Shown here: positions 1-8,651 of the stretch, piece by piece
Position numbering within the stretch: position 1 is the first letter of the stretch
Layout of the letters: the number at the start of each line of letters is the position of its first letter
Source of the DNA: Candidatus Hydrogenedentota bacterium
Lineage (GTDB): Bacteria > Hydrogenedentota > Hydrogenedentia > Hydrogenedentales > JAEUWI01
Direction of reading: 5' to 3'
DNA length: 42,884 nt
Assembly (NCBI GenBank): GCA_016791475.1
Contig: JAEUWI010000059.1
Location: forward strand, 1-42,884
Notes under the pieces: model-generated
The model's input: the letters and a program-made list of their open reading frames with translations, nothing else
Database searches by the model: none
Told to the model about the DNA's origin: nothing
Made by a program: the position numbers and the translations under genes

Positions 1-80
1 TCGCCTAACAGTTCCCACTATCAGGGCCTGTAGAGGACTTACACCTCATAAGTACGGGGCCATGCCTGGCACACAAACAG

Positions 81-113
81 CGATGGACGCAAACATCCCG
101 TTTGCGTCCATCG
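81..113 (-). terminator. Perfect 14-bp hairpin, probable terminator
   Basis: Positions 81-94 (CGATGGACGCAAAC) and 100-113 are exact reverse complements separated by a 5-nt loop. The hairpin lies 27 bp beyond the stop of the minus-strand gene at 140-703. Read on that strand it is followed by a moderately T-rich tract (CTGTTTGTGTG), not a clean U-run, so intrinsic termination is likely but not certain. Confidence 0.6.
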
Positions 114-139
114 GTAATGATCTATCGGTTCGGGTTCCA

Positions 140-703
140 TTACCCGTGCAGCTTCATATCCAGCTTGCGCATGAGCTTCAGCAGTTTGTAGCTGCTGTTG
201 GCGCACTGCGGGTTCTTCCAGCGCTCGCTGTGAAAGTACACGCAGCAGAAGTAGTAGGCCTTCTCGTAGTCCTTTTCTTTCGCGTAGTGGTGCACCAGGT
301 ATTCAAAGGCCACGGCCCAGGGTATCCCCTCGGCCACCAACTTTTCCCAGCGCGCCACCTGCTCCAGGCGATCCGGGCAATTCGCGGCCGCCTGAATGCC
401 GTGCTGCCAGTAGGCGTCGTTCGAAATGGGCGGAAACTGAGCCCGGGCGCGCTCGTAGTTGTCGCGGCAGAACTCGAAGTAGGAGGTGCGCTGGCGGTAC
501 CAGTCCTTGGGCTGGGCCGCCACCGAGACTGGCGGCAACGCCGGGGCGGATTTCTCCGAAATGGTGATCCCGCCCCCGCAGGTGTTGCACTGGCCACTCT
601 GGCCGATATACTGCTCGGGCACTTGTCGAACGGATTGGCAATGGGGGCAGGTAAACAGAATGTGAAACGGAAGCAGGGTTTCCTGAATCAGGGCATTGGA
701 CAT
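140..703 (-). CDS. Zinc-ribbon protein of unknown function
   Basis: A 187-residue protein with no recognised full-length family. The N-terminus carries a zinc-ribbon/MJ0042-like motif of two CxxC knuckles (C19/C22 and C39/C42) in the order CPHC...CNTC. The rest is aromatic- and charge-rich, predicted helical, with segments such as YEKAYYFCCVYFH near residues 145-157. There is no signal peptide and no membrane segment, so it is probably cytoplasmic. The ATG at 703 has a purine-rich GAAAGAGAG upstream that can serve as a ribosome binding site. It appears monocistronic: a hairpin follows its stop and 223 bp separate it from the next gene. The ribbon suggests binding of nucleic acid or protein, but no function can be assigned. 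Confidence 0.75.
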   Translation of the reverse strand: MSNALIQETLLPFHILFTCPHCQSVRQVPEQYIGQSGQCNTCGGGITISEKSAPALPPVSVAAQPKDWYRQRTSYFEFCRDNYERARAQFPPISNDAYWQHGIQAAANCPDRLEQVARWEKLVAEGIPWAVAFEYLVHHYAKEKDYEKAYYFCCVYFHSERWKNPQCANSSYKLLKLMRKLDMKLHG

Positions 704-926
704 GGGGTGCTCTCTTTCCAGCTTGGTGCAGACGTGACCGGCTGCAAACGCGAAGCAATTCCGATACCAACTCGACCCGATCGTACAAGGTCTTTATTCA
801 CGAGCGGTTAGGAACCATACCACCCAATGGCGATCTTTATTCGCTGGCCTACTACACCATAGTATGGCCAAGGTGGCTCATGCGTGGTCGGACTCACCGC
901 GCCCGCCGCGAGGGGCGGACGAGATG

Positions 927-2837
927 CTAGTCAAGTACTATATCCCCATTTTTCGCAGAAAGTTCCATCTTAAACTGACCCTGCCTCGGAAATCCCCGAT
1001 ACTTGGCCTGATTTCGGCCCAGAATGCTCCCCTCCAGAGGTATTGCGCTGTCCACCGTGCCCTGCTCCACCGCCACGCTCAGCTCGCTGTAGGCCTTGTC
1101 GCCCAGCACCACGCTCAGGTCGCCGTCTTCCACCTTGATATCCATATCGCCCGCCATGCCATCCAGGGCAAGAACGCGGACATTCCCCAGGCTGTTTCGC
1201 ACAGACACCGCGCCCCCGGGTTTGTCGATGACGGTCCCCCCCTTCACACAGGTTGCCGTGAGCGTCCCGGTCACGCGCTCAAAAAAAGAGTCTCCATAGC
1301 GCGCCGATGCTTCCACCGTGCCCGCAGCCCCGGAAACCCGAATACCCCCGTTCTTATTGGTCAGTGTGAGCGGCCCGGCGCAGTCCGCCGCGCTGACCGC
1401 GCCCGCCGTCTGCTCGATGGTGGCCTGGCCCACGCTGCCGCTCACCCGGGTGTGACCATCCTCGGCCATGACGGCAATCGGAAGATTCCGGGGATATCGT
1501 ATTTTGAGGTTGATGCGATAGTCGCTGCACTCAAGCGCGGTCAGGTCGCCCGTGAGCAACGTGCGCACGGTGAGCCGGTCGGCGTCCTTCTGAACTTTCA
1601 AGGGCAGCGCATCAAGCGCGGCACGGGCTTTGGAGGGACTCGGCACCCAGGCGATTCGGGTGGCGGAGATATTCACGCCGGGATCATCGGAGGCTTCCAG
1701 CACAATGTCCCCACGGACCGCCTCGATCTGGAGGCGTGTGTAGGGCGTCACCGTGTGGTTCTCCGACACGATTTCGTCGTAGGGCTTGTCGTCGCCCTGG
1801 GGTCCGGTCGCCACGCCGCTGGGACTGCCCTCAAATTCCACCCGTATCTCGCCGATGGTCGCGCTGATGTCGATTCGCTGCTTCGCGTCCGGGCTTCCAT
1901 GGCGCGCCAGGATCCGGGGGCCCTGCTCGGAGCGCGTCACCGGCAATTGGGAATCGATGGAGCCGTAAAGCGCCGTTGCGGTCAGATCGGGCTTTGCATC
2001 GCGAGGCAGCAGGAGGTGGATCGCCGTGCTGTAGCCGATCATATCGAATGAGGCCTCGGGCTGCAGGCCGCGCACCGCCACGCTTCCGCCAAAGCTGTTC
2101 ACTTGAAGTCCACCGGTCACCTCGCTGAACTCGGCCTGGCTGTCGTGAAGCTGAAACTGCCCGCCCGCCTTCAGACCGGCCGCGCGCAGAGGAAAGGGGC
2201 CCCGCACCCGGGCCTTCACCGCACCCCCGATATCGCCCAGATCCACCAGGCCATGCTGGGATTCCAGCGCGACGAAGCCGCCCACGCCGCGGACGTAGGT
2301 GTCGCCGAACGCGTTGTCCACCACCACGTTGGCCCCCCGCGGCGCGGTGATATACAAATTCGCCTGCATGGACACCGCGCCCATGTCGAGGTGCCGATCA
2401 GGCAGCACCGGGCGCACCTGCACCAGATCCTCCCCGGTGGTTATTTGCACATCGATCGAGCGCGACAGTTCCTCGGCTACGCTGGCCGATTCCGCCCCGG
2501 CAATCACCTTGGCGTTGATGCGCACCACCCGCTCATCCCACGTGTCGATGTGGATCTCGCCAAATTCGTTGGAAACCGACACCAGCGGCGCGGGACCGGT
2601 TTCTTTTCGCTCGCTGACATCGCGCTCTTTGGTGAAGTCCGCGGGCTTCTCCTGATCCAGCCCCATCCCCGGGCCGAAAATGCCTTCGGCCTTTTCGCCG
2701 AAGTTACGCATGCCCTTGCCCACTTCATCGAGAAAGGACTGGGTCTTTTCCAGCAGGCCCTTTTCGGGCGCGGGCCCCTGTGCCAGTGACACGGAGCAAA
2801 AAAGTAACAGCGCGGTACAGGTGCCAAAGCGGGACAT
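927..2837 (-). CDS. Secreted DUF4097-type beta-repeat surface protein
   Basis: A 636-residue protein with a signal peptide (hydrophobic ALLLFCSVSLAQ near residues 9-20, cleavage probably after A19). The mature region begins with about 60 charged residues. Two long stretches of short alternating beta strands follow (about 85-330 and 350-636), with recurring patterns such as GEIHIDTWDE, GDIVLEASDD, GGIRVSGAAG and GDIVLD. This periodic parallel-beta pattern is typical of DUF4097/putative adhesin proteins. The family is often coupled to ECF sigma/anti-sigma pairs, and here it is the third gene after one (131 bp beyond the anti-sigma stop). Likely localisation is periplasm or cell surface, with a sensing or envelope-stress role inferred from context only. 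The ATG at 2837 directly precedes the signal peptide. Confidence 0.75.
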   Translation of the reverse strand: MSRFGTCTALLLFCSVSLAQGPAPEKGLLEKTQSFLDEVGKGMRNFGEKAEGIFGPGMGLDQEKPADFTKERDVSERKETGPAPLVSVSNEFGEIHIDTWDERVVRINAKVIAGAESASVAEELSRSIDVQITTGEDLVQVRPVLPDRHLDMGAVSMQANLYITAPRGANVVVDNAFGDTYVRGVGGFVALESQHGLVDLGDIGGAVKARVRGPFPLRAAGLKAGGQFQLHDSQAEFSEVTGGLQVNSFGGSVAVRGLQPEASFDMIGYSTAIHLLLPRDAKPDLTATALYGSIDSQLPVTRSEQGPRILARHGSPDAKQRIDISATIGEIRVEFEGSPSGVATGPQGDDKPYDEIVSENHTVTPYTRLQIEAVRGDIVLEASDDPGVNISATRIAWVPSPSKARAALDALPLKVQKDADRLTVRTLLTGDLTALECSDYRINLKIRYPRNLPIAVMAEDGHTRVSGSVGQATIEQTAGAVSAADCAGPLTLTNKNGGIRVSGAAGTVEASARYGDSFFERVTGTLTATCVKGGTVIDKPGGAVSVRNSLGNVRVLALDGMAGDMDIKVEDGDLSVVLGDKAYSELSVAVEQGTVDSAIPLEGSILGRNQAKYRGFPRQGQFKMELSAKNGDIVLD

Positions 2838-2968
2838 AATAGCGTTCCGGAGTCGGTGTCAAAAAAAATGAGCACAGATCGCAGATGCCCCACAAAGGGC
2901 CTTCCGGCTGTGCTTTCACGCCCGGGGGCGCGGACTGCATTTGTACTGTTCGTATGCGGGGCGAGCCC

Positions 2969-3664
2969 TCAGAGGCTGCCGCCCGCAACATAGAGGTTGC
3001 GCAGGTCTTTCAGATAGGTATGGAGCACGTGGGTCGCCCGGACATTGTTCGGGTTGCGCTCCAGCGCCGAAATCGCCGCCGCGATGTCATCATCGCGCGA
3101 CTGGACTATGCGCATCTGCTCCTGCTCCTGGGGCGAATGGGGCGCCGCGCCGCTTTTCGACTTGATCGCCGCCGATAGCGTCTGCACTTCTTCCGCTACA
3201 TCCAGCGCCGCCTGGCGGATGGCCTCGGGCGACTGGCCGCTCTCCGCCACCACGGGAACGCTCGGCTGAAACACCGGCGCCGCGTTCTTCTGCTCGGGCG
3301 CACCAACGAAGGCCGCGAAGGTCAGCCCGGCCACCACCACCATGCCCGCCGCACACGCGCAGGCCTGGGCCACTTTCCACGCGGCACGCAACGGCCCCGA
3401 ACCGCGCTTCATCTCCGAGCGGGCCTGTTTGCCCGCCATCAGAATCTGCGCGGTGAACTCGCTGTCCGGCTCCAGCGCGGGCGCGGAAGCCACAAAAGCC
3501 AGCGATTCCTGTATGGCGCGCACTTCCGCCTGACAGGCCGCGCACTGGCTTAAGTGCGCTGCGAGGGTGCGGTCAATCGCGGCGCGATTGTCCACCAGAT
3601 TCTCCGCATACGCCAGCAAGGCCCGCTTGCCGGGGTGGGGCCGAATTTTCGTTGCTACTTGCAT
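2969..3664 (-). CDS. Zinc-binding (ZAS/zf-HC2) anti-sigma factor
   Basis: A 231-residue membrane protein starting at MQVATK. A longer reading is open from a TTG at 3724, but its extra 20 residues are low-complexity and there is an ATG at 3664. The N-terminal cytoplasmic part has the HX3CX2C anti-sigma zinc motif (H37, C41, C44; HLSQCAAC). One transmembrane helix lies near residues 92-118 (ACAAGMVVVAGLTFAAF), and a periplasmic tail of about 110 residues contains helices. It follows the ECF sigma gene by about 100 bp on the same strand, the usual arrangement for a sigma factor and its cognate inhibitor. It is expected to hold the upstream sigma factor inactive at the inner membrane. The signal that releases it is unknown, and no protease-site motif is evident. 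Confidence 0.85.
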   Translation of the reverse strand: MQVATKIRPHPGKRALLAYAENLVDNRAAIDRTLAAHLSQCAACQAEVRAIQESLAFVASAPALEPDSEFTAQILMAGKQARSEMKRGSGPLRAAWKVAQACACAAGMVVVAGLTFAAFVGAPEQKNAAPVFQPSVPVVAESGQSPEAIRQAALDVAEEVQTLSAAIKSKSGAAPHSPQEQEQMRIVQSRDDDIAAAISALERNPNNVRATHVLHTYLKDLRNLYVAGGSL

Positions 3665-3766
3665 TCGCCTATGTACCCTGTAACGCAATCTTCCATCCGG
3701 AGCGCCCGCCTCGGCCCCTCCCAATAAGGGCCGCGCGCCACGGCGCTCTCCCGGAACCGGAAACCA

Positions 3767-4438
3767 TCAAATATACTCGCGATATTTCTCCAGATAGGGC
3801 CGCAGCGCCCGCTCCGCACGCACGATGCGCGATTTGATGGTCCCCACCGGGACTTCAAGCACTTCCGCGATCTCTTCGTAAGAGAGATCCTGAAAGCGAC
3901 GCAATACAAAGGTCTCCCGCTGGTGCTCGGGGAGGTGGCGGAGCGCTTCATTCACCGCTTCCGACACTTCGCCCCGCTGGAACGCCGCCAGAACGTTCGC
4001 CCGCTCATCCCCCACATGATCCATGGGGTTGAAGGCTTCGTCGTCCTCGTGGTTCCACCAGCTTGAGATGCTGAAGAATTTCGGGCGCCGCTTGCGCCGC
4101 GCCCATTCCTTGGAAACAATATTCGACGCAATCGTGTAGAGATACGTGGTGAACTTTGCCGTCGGCTGGTAGCGTCCGCCATTGCGAACCAACGCCAGGA
4201 AAACCTCCTGCGTCAACTCTTCCGCGATGTGGCGGTTCTGCACCATCCGGTAAACATAGTTCAGCACGCCCTTCTGGTGGCGCCGCACCAGCACGGCATA
4301 GGCCTCTTCCGAGCCCTGGCCATGCTCCAGCATGAGCGCTTCGTCCGTCCAGGTCGCCAGCGGGCCATCGCCGCGCTCCACAATCCGCAATAACGGTTCC
4401 GCGCGTAACGGGACTACGTTTTCTAAGCCATCGGCCAT
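3767..4438 (-). CDS. ECF-family RNA polymerase sigma factor
   Basis: A 223-residue sigma-70-family factor with region 2 (about residues 40-105: YAVLVRRHQKGVLNYVYRM...AEELTQEVFLALV...FTTYLYTIASNI) and region 4 (about 150-215: LPEHQRETFVLRRF...LSYEEIAEVLEVPVGTIKSR), with little between, as in ECF sigma factors. A long upstream extension (MDFCPGSAIL...) is open, but the ATG at 4438 (MADGLEN) gives the normal family length. It leads a three-gene minus-strand unit with the zinc anti-sigma factor and the DUF4097 protein. It probably drives its own operon and unidentified envelope genes. Confidence in the sigma-factor assignment is high; the regulon is unknown. Confidence 0.92.
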   Translation of the reverse strand: MADGLENVVPLRAEPLLRIVERGDGPLATWTDEALMLEHGQGSEEAYAVLVRRHQKGVLNYVYRMVQNRHIAEELTQEVFLALVRNGGRYQPTAKFTTYLYTIASNIVSKEWARRKRRPKFFSISSWWNHEDDEAFNPMDHVGDERANVLAAFQRGEVSEAVNEALRHLPEHQRETFVLRRFQDLSYEEIAEVLEVPVGTIKSRIVRAERALRPYLEKYREYI

Positions 4439-4507
4439 AATCGTGTTTTCATCCCCGGGGTTCTGTCCCAACTGTTCTGAGGGGATATATCCTATGGGTT
4501 TGGGAAA

Positions 4508-4553
4508 GGTTCCAGAAAAAAATATTTTTTCCGACACGCGCACCAGTATAGCA
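4508..4553 (-). promoter_or_regulatory. Candidate promoters of the ECF sigma operon
   Basis: On the minus strand an extended -10 box (TGC TATACT, 4545-4553) lies about 107-115 bp upstream of the sigma ATG, with no good -35. Closer in, GGAACC at 4508-4513 matches the -35 preferred by many ECF sigma factors and could mark an autoregulated promoter, but its -10 is not clear. Between them is a near-palindromic A/T run (4515-4531). Only the extended -10 is reasonably supported. Confidence 0.35.
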
Positions 4554-4650
4554 GAGCCGGGACAAAAATCCACCTCGGATCGACCCCAAAATTAGGCTTG
4601 ACCTAACCCGCAGGCCCATCTGCTCCGTCTGATCGGTCCGATTTCCCGTC

Positions 4651-5745
4651 CTACTTCGTCGCCTTCTTCACCGTTTTCTTCACCGGTGCGGCCTCGCCCG
4701 AACCACCCTTGAGATCCTTCGGGTTCTTCATCAGCGCCAGAGCGTCTTCTTCGGAAATCTGGCCGCCGTTGTACAGGTTCTTCACCGAGCGATCCATGGT
4801 GATCATGCCCTCGCGCGTGCTCGTCTCCACCACGCTGTACACCTGGTGGGTCTTGCCTTCGCGGATGAGGTTGGCCACCGCCGTGTTGTTCACCAGCATC
4901 TCGCAGGCGAGCACCCGGGCCGTATTGTCCAGATTCGGCAGGAGCCGCTGGGAAATGATGGAGTGGAGCGTCATGGAGAGCTGGAAACGGATCTGCTGCT
5001 GCTCATGACCGGGGAACACGTCAATAATGCGGTCCACGGTCTGAATGGCGTCGTTCGTGTGGAGCGTCGCGAAAACCAGGTGGCCCGTCTCCGCCGCCGT
5101 CAGCGCTGCCTTGATCGTCTCCAGATCGCGCATTTCACCAATCAGAATCACATCCGGATCCTGGCGCAGCACGTACTTCAAGGCCGTGGGGAAGCTGTTC
5201 GTGTCGCCGCCCACCTCGCGTTGATCCACGATGGACCGTTTGTGGGTGTGCACGTATTCGATCGGGTCTTCCACGGTGATGATGTGGCAGGCGCGGTCGT
5301 TGTTGATCAGATCGATGAGCGCCGCCTGCGTCGTCGTCTTGCCGTGGCCCGTCGGCCCCGTCACCAGCACCAGCCCCTGGCGCACATTGGCAATTTCGCG
5401 CACGGAAGCCGGCAGGCCCAGATCGTCAATACTCGGGATCTTCTCCGGAATCGGACGAAAGGCCGCCGTCACCGCGCCCTTCTGCCGATAGACGTTTACA
5501 CGAAAGCGATGGCGCCGCCCCGAAGCCAGTGAAAAGTCCAGCTCCTTATGGGCCAGGAAATGCTCGCGCTGATCTTCCGTGAGAAAATCGAATATCAGCT
5601 TCTCCGTCATCTCCGGCGTCAGGGCATCCGTCCGGCTCCGAAACAACTGGCCGTGGATGCGCAGGATCGGCGGCGCCCCGGCGCTGATCAGCAGATCGGA
5701 GGCCTTTTCCTGGGCAACAAGGTCAAAAAGATCATGAATATCCAT
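4651..5745 (-). CDS. pilT: PilT-type twitching-motility ATPase
   Basis: A 364-residue retraction-type secretion ATPase starting at MDIHDLF. An AGGAG box sits 10 nt upstream of this ATG, and an N-terminal extension to 5838 is low-quality sequence. An N-terminal PAS-like N2 domain (ASDLLISAGAPPILRIHG) is followed by a RecA-like core: Walker A GPTGHGKTT at 130-138, Asp box (ITVEDPIEY), Walker B-type DPDVILIGEMRD at 196-207 with the catalytic Glu, and a His box (FATLHTND). The C-terminal retraction signature is present as AVANLIREGK (289-298), corresponding to AIRNLIRE of PilT. Walker A has H and T in place of the usual S and S. The tail is Lys-rich (KKTVKKATK). It should power depolymerisation of type IV pili. 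No other pilus gene except a second PilT-like ATPase at 34077-35579 lies in the window. Confidence 0.93.
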   Translation of the reverse strand: MDIHDLFDLVAQEKASDLLISAGAPPILRIHGQLFRSRTDALTPEMTEKLIFDFLTEDQREHFLAHKELDFSLASGRRHRFRVNVYRQKGAVTAAFRPIPEKIPSIDDLGLPASVREIANVRQGLVLVTGPTGHGKTTTQAALIDLINNDRACHIITVEDPIEYVHTHKRSIVDQREVGGDTNSFPTALKYVLRQDPDVILIGEMRDLETIKAALTAAETGHLVFATLHTNDAIQTVDRIIDVFPGHEQQQIRFQLSMTLHSIISQRLLPNLDNTARVLACEMLVNNTAVANLIREGKTHQVYSVVETSTREGMITMDRSVKNLYNGGQISEEDALALMKNPKDLKGGSGEAAPVKKTVKKATK

Positions 5746-6092
5746 GCGGGGAACGCTCCTGCGGCTCACATTCGGTTGCGGTAACGGTGCAGGGCCATGG
5801 GGGATGCGCACAAGACTCTCCCATCCTCCTCGGCCCACTCTTCAGGACGCCATGATAGCCCACGCCATGCTCCGATGCAATTGGCGTGAAAAAACGCCCC
5901 CGGGGGGCCGAATTCCCACCCAATCGCGGCCCAGTGTCCGAAGCCCCCTGGAACGGACCGCGGACATGCTGGCGGGACCTGGGCCAATGATAGCGGGACT
6001 GCTCGCGCTCCAACCGGGGAGGCGCTCCCGTGGCTCCTGTCGAGAGCGCAACCGTAAACGCGCGCGGAGGGGGCACTCTCCGAAAGCGAGCC
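5746..6092. other. 347-bp intergenic region without a gene
   Basis: This stretch lies between the start of pilT and the stop of the next minus-strand gene. Open frames crossing it have low-complexity translations and no ribosome binding sites. It should contain the pilT promoter, but no convincing -35/-10 pair was found. At 5889-5909, read on the minus strand, a CCCCC/GGGGG self-complementary block is followed by six Ts, which could weakly terminate the upstream gene. Confidence 0.5.
5889..5909 (-). terminator. Weak terminator-like GC palindrome with T-run
   Basis: On the minus strand GGCCCCCCGGGGGCG is followed by TTTTTT. The stem has almost no loop, so the hairpin would be short. It lies 184 bp beyond the stop of the gene at 6093-8546. 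Confidence 0.3.
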
Positions 6093-8546
6093 CTACTTCA
6101 CCGTCACCGGGAAGCGGTGCTCGGTGCTCTTCACCAGGGTCTCCTTTGCCGCGATAAAGACCGCCGCCTGGGTTGCGTCGGGCTTCACTTCATCGTCGAA
6201 GGCGGTTGTAATGCGAATGACCACCTCGGTTTTCGGCGCCTTCTCCGACGGTGTGCCCTGGACCACGCCCGTGCGTTCGTCGACGCTGAGCCATTCCGGC
6301 CCGGACACTTTTTCGAAGCGCAGGCTCTCCTTTTCCCAATAGGCGTCGCCCGGCGCGTCGTAGCGGTGCTGCAGATCGCCCATGGAAGTCACCGCCTCGA
6401 TCGGGTATTGGAATGCTTCGCCCACCGTGGCCTTGGTCACCGGCGTGCTGTAGACCAGCGGACGGGGCAGTTCGACATAGTCCGATGGGCAGCTTTCCAC
6501 GCCGGCCTTGTCCACGGCGACCACGCGATAATAGGCCAGGTTCGCCAGGGGGCCGTCGGCCTTGCGTCCACCCACCACGAGCTTCGGGCGCTTGGTCTCC
6601 ACCATCACAATGGGCGGGCCCTGGTGGAGCGCCTGAATGGCCTCGCCACCGACGCTGAAACCCTTTTCATTGCTGCCGTAGACTTTGTAGCGCACGGGCT
6701 TAATGCCTGACGGGTTCGGCGCCCAGGTCAGCGTAATCTTGTCCTCACCCTTCTGGTCCAGCGCGAGATCTTTCGGAACCGTCGGGCCGGCCCAGGTGAA
6801 GGACCAGGTCTCGCTCCAGTTGCCCCACATCCCGTTGGCCAGCCGTGGGCGCACCCGCCAGTAATAGGTCTCACCGGGGGAGAACATGCCGGCGAAAGGC
6901 ACTTCGTACTTGTTCTCGGTCAGCACCACATCGTAGTTCGGTCGATAGGGGTACTTGAATTCCGGATCGCGACTGACGCGCAGCCAGTACGCGTCGCAGC
7001 CCTCCACGGCGGGCCAGGCAAAGGGCACATAGGTGGCATGGACTTCGGCGGCGACTGCCGGAGATTCGGGCGCGGCCGGGGCCGCGGGGGCCTGCACGTT
7101 GCCCGATTCCTTCCAGCGATACGTGACGCGCACCGTGCGCCCGGCGGGTGATTCATCCGAGTAGGCCACACTGTTGTCGCCCACGGACAGGCGCGGCAGG
7201 GCGATGGGGTAGGTGTACAGGTCCGTCCGCAGACGTACCGCGCGCAGTGAAGCGCCACGGGCGTTGATGCACGATACGCGCAGCCAATACGTTCGCTTCG
7301 GGTCGCCGCCGTGGATTTTCAGCGCCTCGTCCAGCGGCACCTGCACGGCCCAGCGGGGCATGGCCGTGCGGCGGTAGATCTCTTCGTAGTTCTGGCCGTC
7401 GAGGGAGAGTTCCACGCGAAATACGGCGTTGGGTGGGAAGTTCGGGCTCGCCTGGACCGCCAGGTTGCCGCCGCAGATCGTATAGGGCGAGGCAACGGGA
7501 ATCGTCATGGAGGAGACCTCCGCCGCCATGAAGAAGGCGTCGCGCGCCACCTTGAAACCTTCCAGCACCACGTCCGTGCCCGAAAGGCGCGAGGGATCCG
7601 CCGGCAGCGTATAGAGCAACTCGGAGTTGCCATAAAAACGATGTTTCCGTTCCTTTTCCTGCCAGGGCGTCTTGCCCCGCCCCTCCCAGAAAAACTCGAT
7701 CTGCTCGCCGGGACGCAGGCTGTAATTCATCGTGTGGCCCGTCTTCCAGTATGGGCTGCGCTCATCGTCCGCGCCAAACATGGCCGCATTGCGCGCGGGA
7801 ACCTCCCATCCGGGGAATATGGGGCCGAAGGCAAGCTCGCGCCGGGCATAGTCGTGGTCCCGCGTGGCCGTGTCGCCGCTGACCGGCTTGCGATTCTCGC
7901 GATCGAGGAAGAAGGTGCTCTGGTCAATGTCCATCCACTGGAAGTCGCCATCGTGCCATACCTCGCACATCACATGGCCGTGCAGTCCGCGAACAAAGGG
8001 GTCCTGGCCACCGGCTTCGGCGTTGAAGCCCGCGAGGTGGAATAGTCCAGTACCGATGGCCCCGGAATCATCGCAAAAGCCCCCGCCATAGCAGTTCAGA
8101 AAGCGCACCGGATCGTGGTAGTCGCCTTTTTCGAAGAGGGGGGCGTCGTGGTGGCGGTTCTGCCGCAGTCCCTCCCAGATCATATAGATCTTTTCCTGGG
8201 GATCCTTCGCGCCCGCCGTGAACTCCGCCAGCATCGACTCCGCCGTCCGCCACTGACGCTTGCCGTTGGTGACAATGCGCGGGTTCACCACGGTGCTCGT
8301 GCCCGTATTCTCAAGGAGCAGCGAGACATTGTTCTGAAAGCCGACGTCCCAGGTCTCGTGCCGCCGTGTGGCCGTGTTGTCCATGTCCGCGGTACCGCCC
8401 ATCGGGATCGTGTAGGTCTGATTCGCCTCGCGGATGACCTGCACATCCTTTCGCTCGCCCGAGACTTCGAAGGGCTGGGCAAGGACCGCCAGAGGAAAAG
8501 CGGTGAACGCGAACAGAAGGAGGGGTGTCGGGCGGCGATGAAACAT
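6093..8546 (-). CDS. Secreted transglutaminase-like protein with FN3 domains
   Basis: An 817-residue exported protein. The start at MFHRRPT (8546) is chosen because AGGAG lies about 10 nt upstream and a signal peptide follows directly (LLLFAFTAFPLAVLAQP). Residues about 100-260 resemble the transglutaminase-like core: a Cys in GGGFCDDSG (C158), a His in LHGHVMCEVW (H189/H191) and an Asp in WMDIDQ (D206/D208), giving a plausible Cys-His-Asp triad. Beta-sandwich regions follow. Two read as fibronectin type III-like (VHATYVPFAWPAVEGCDAYW...; DKITLTWAPNPSGIKPVRYKVY), and a C-terminal Ig-like segment contains WLSVDERTGVVQGTPS, typical of putative-Ig/cadherin-like modules. It may be a secreted protease, cross-linking enzyme or peptidoglycan/polysaccharide-associated protein. 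The enzymatic class is inferred from the triad only. The gene stands alone. Confidence 0.7.
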   Translation of the reverse strand: MFHRRPTPLLLFAFTAFPLAVLAQPFEVSGERKDVQVIREANQTYTIPMGGTADMDNTATRRHETWDVGFQNNVSLLLENTGTSTVVNPRIVTNGKRQWRTAESMLAEFTAGAKDPQEKIYMIWEGLRQNRHHDAPLFEKGDYHDPVRFLNCYGGGFCDDSGAIGTGLFHLAGFNAEAGGQDPFVRGLHGHVMCEVWHDGDFQWMDIDQSTFFLDRENRKPVSGDTATRDHDYARRELAFGPIFPGWEVPARNAAMFGADDERSPYWKTGHTMNYSLRPGEQIEFFWEGRGKTPWQEKERKHRFYGNSELLYTLPADPSRLSGTDVVLEGFKVARDAFFMAAEVSSMTIPVASPYTICGGNLAVQASPNFPPNAVFRVELSLDGQNYEEIYRRTAMPRWAVQVPLDEALKIHGGDPKRTYWLRVSCINARGASLRAVRLRTDLYTYPIALPRLSVGDNSVAYSDESPAGRTVRVTYRWKESGNVQAPAAPAAPESPAVAAEVHATYVPFAWPAVEGCDAYWLRVSRDPEFKYPYRPNYDVVLTENKYEVPFAGMFSPGETYYWRVRPRLANGMWGNWSETWSFTWAGPTVPKDLALDQKGEDKITLTWAPNPSGIKPVRYKVYGSNEKGFSVGGEAIQALHQGPPIVMVETKRPKLVVGGRKADGPLANLAYYRVVAVDKAGVESCPSDYVELPRPLVYSTPVTKATVGEAFQYPIEAVTSMGDLQHRYDAPGDAYWEKESLRFEKVSGPEWLSVDERTGVVQGTPSEKAPKTEVVIRITTAFDDEVKPDATQAAVFIAAKETLVKSTEHRFPVTVK

Positions 8547-8651
8547 GGGGGATACTCCTGAAAGATGGGCGTAAGACTCACGCTGGATGCGCCATACCAT
8601 AGCAGGTTGGCGGGGGCGCTCGAAAGACCTGAGATTCCCGGGTCCGCAGGC

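Noticed and set aside
1-80. Possible transposon end or attC-like tract at the left edge
   Set aside because: Small complementary pieces (GAGG/CCTC, ACTTA/TAAGT) look like a mobile-element tail, but no transposase or integrase is adjacent and the window edge cuts it.
864-2051. 395-codon plus-strand frame opposite the DUF4097 gene
   Set aside because: Arg/His-rich shadow without ribosome binding site; the minus-strand product has a signal peptide and beta-repeat pattern.
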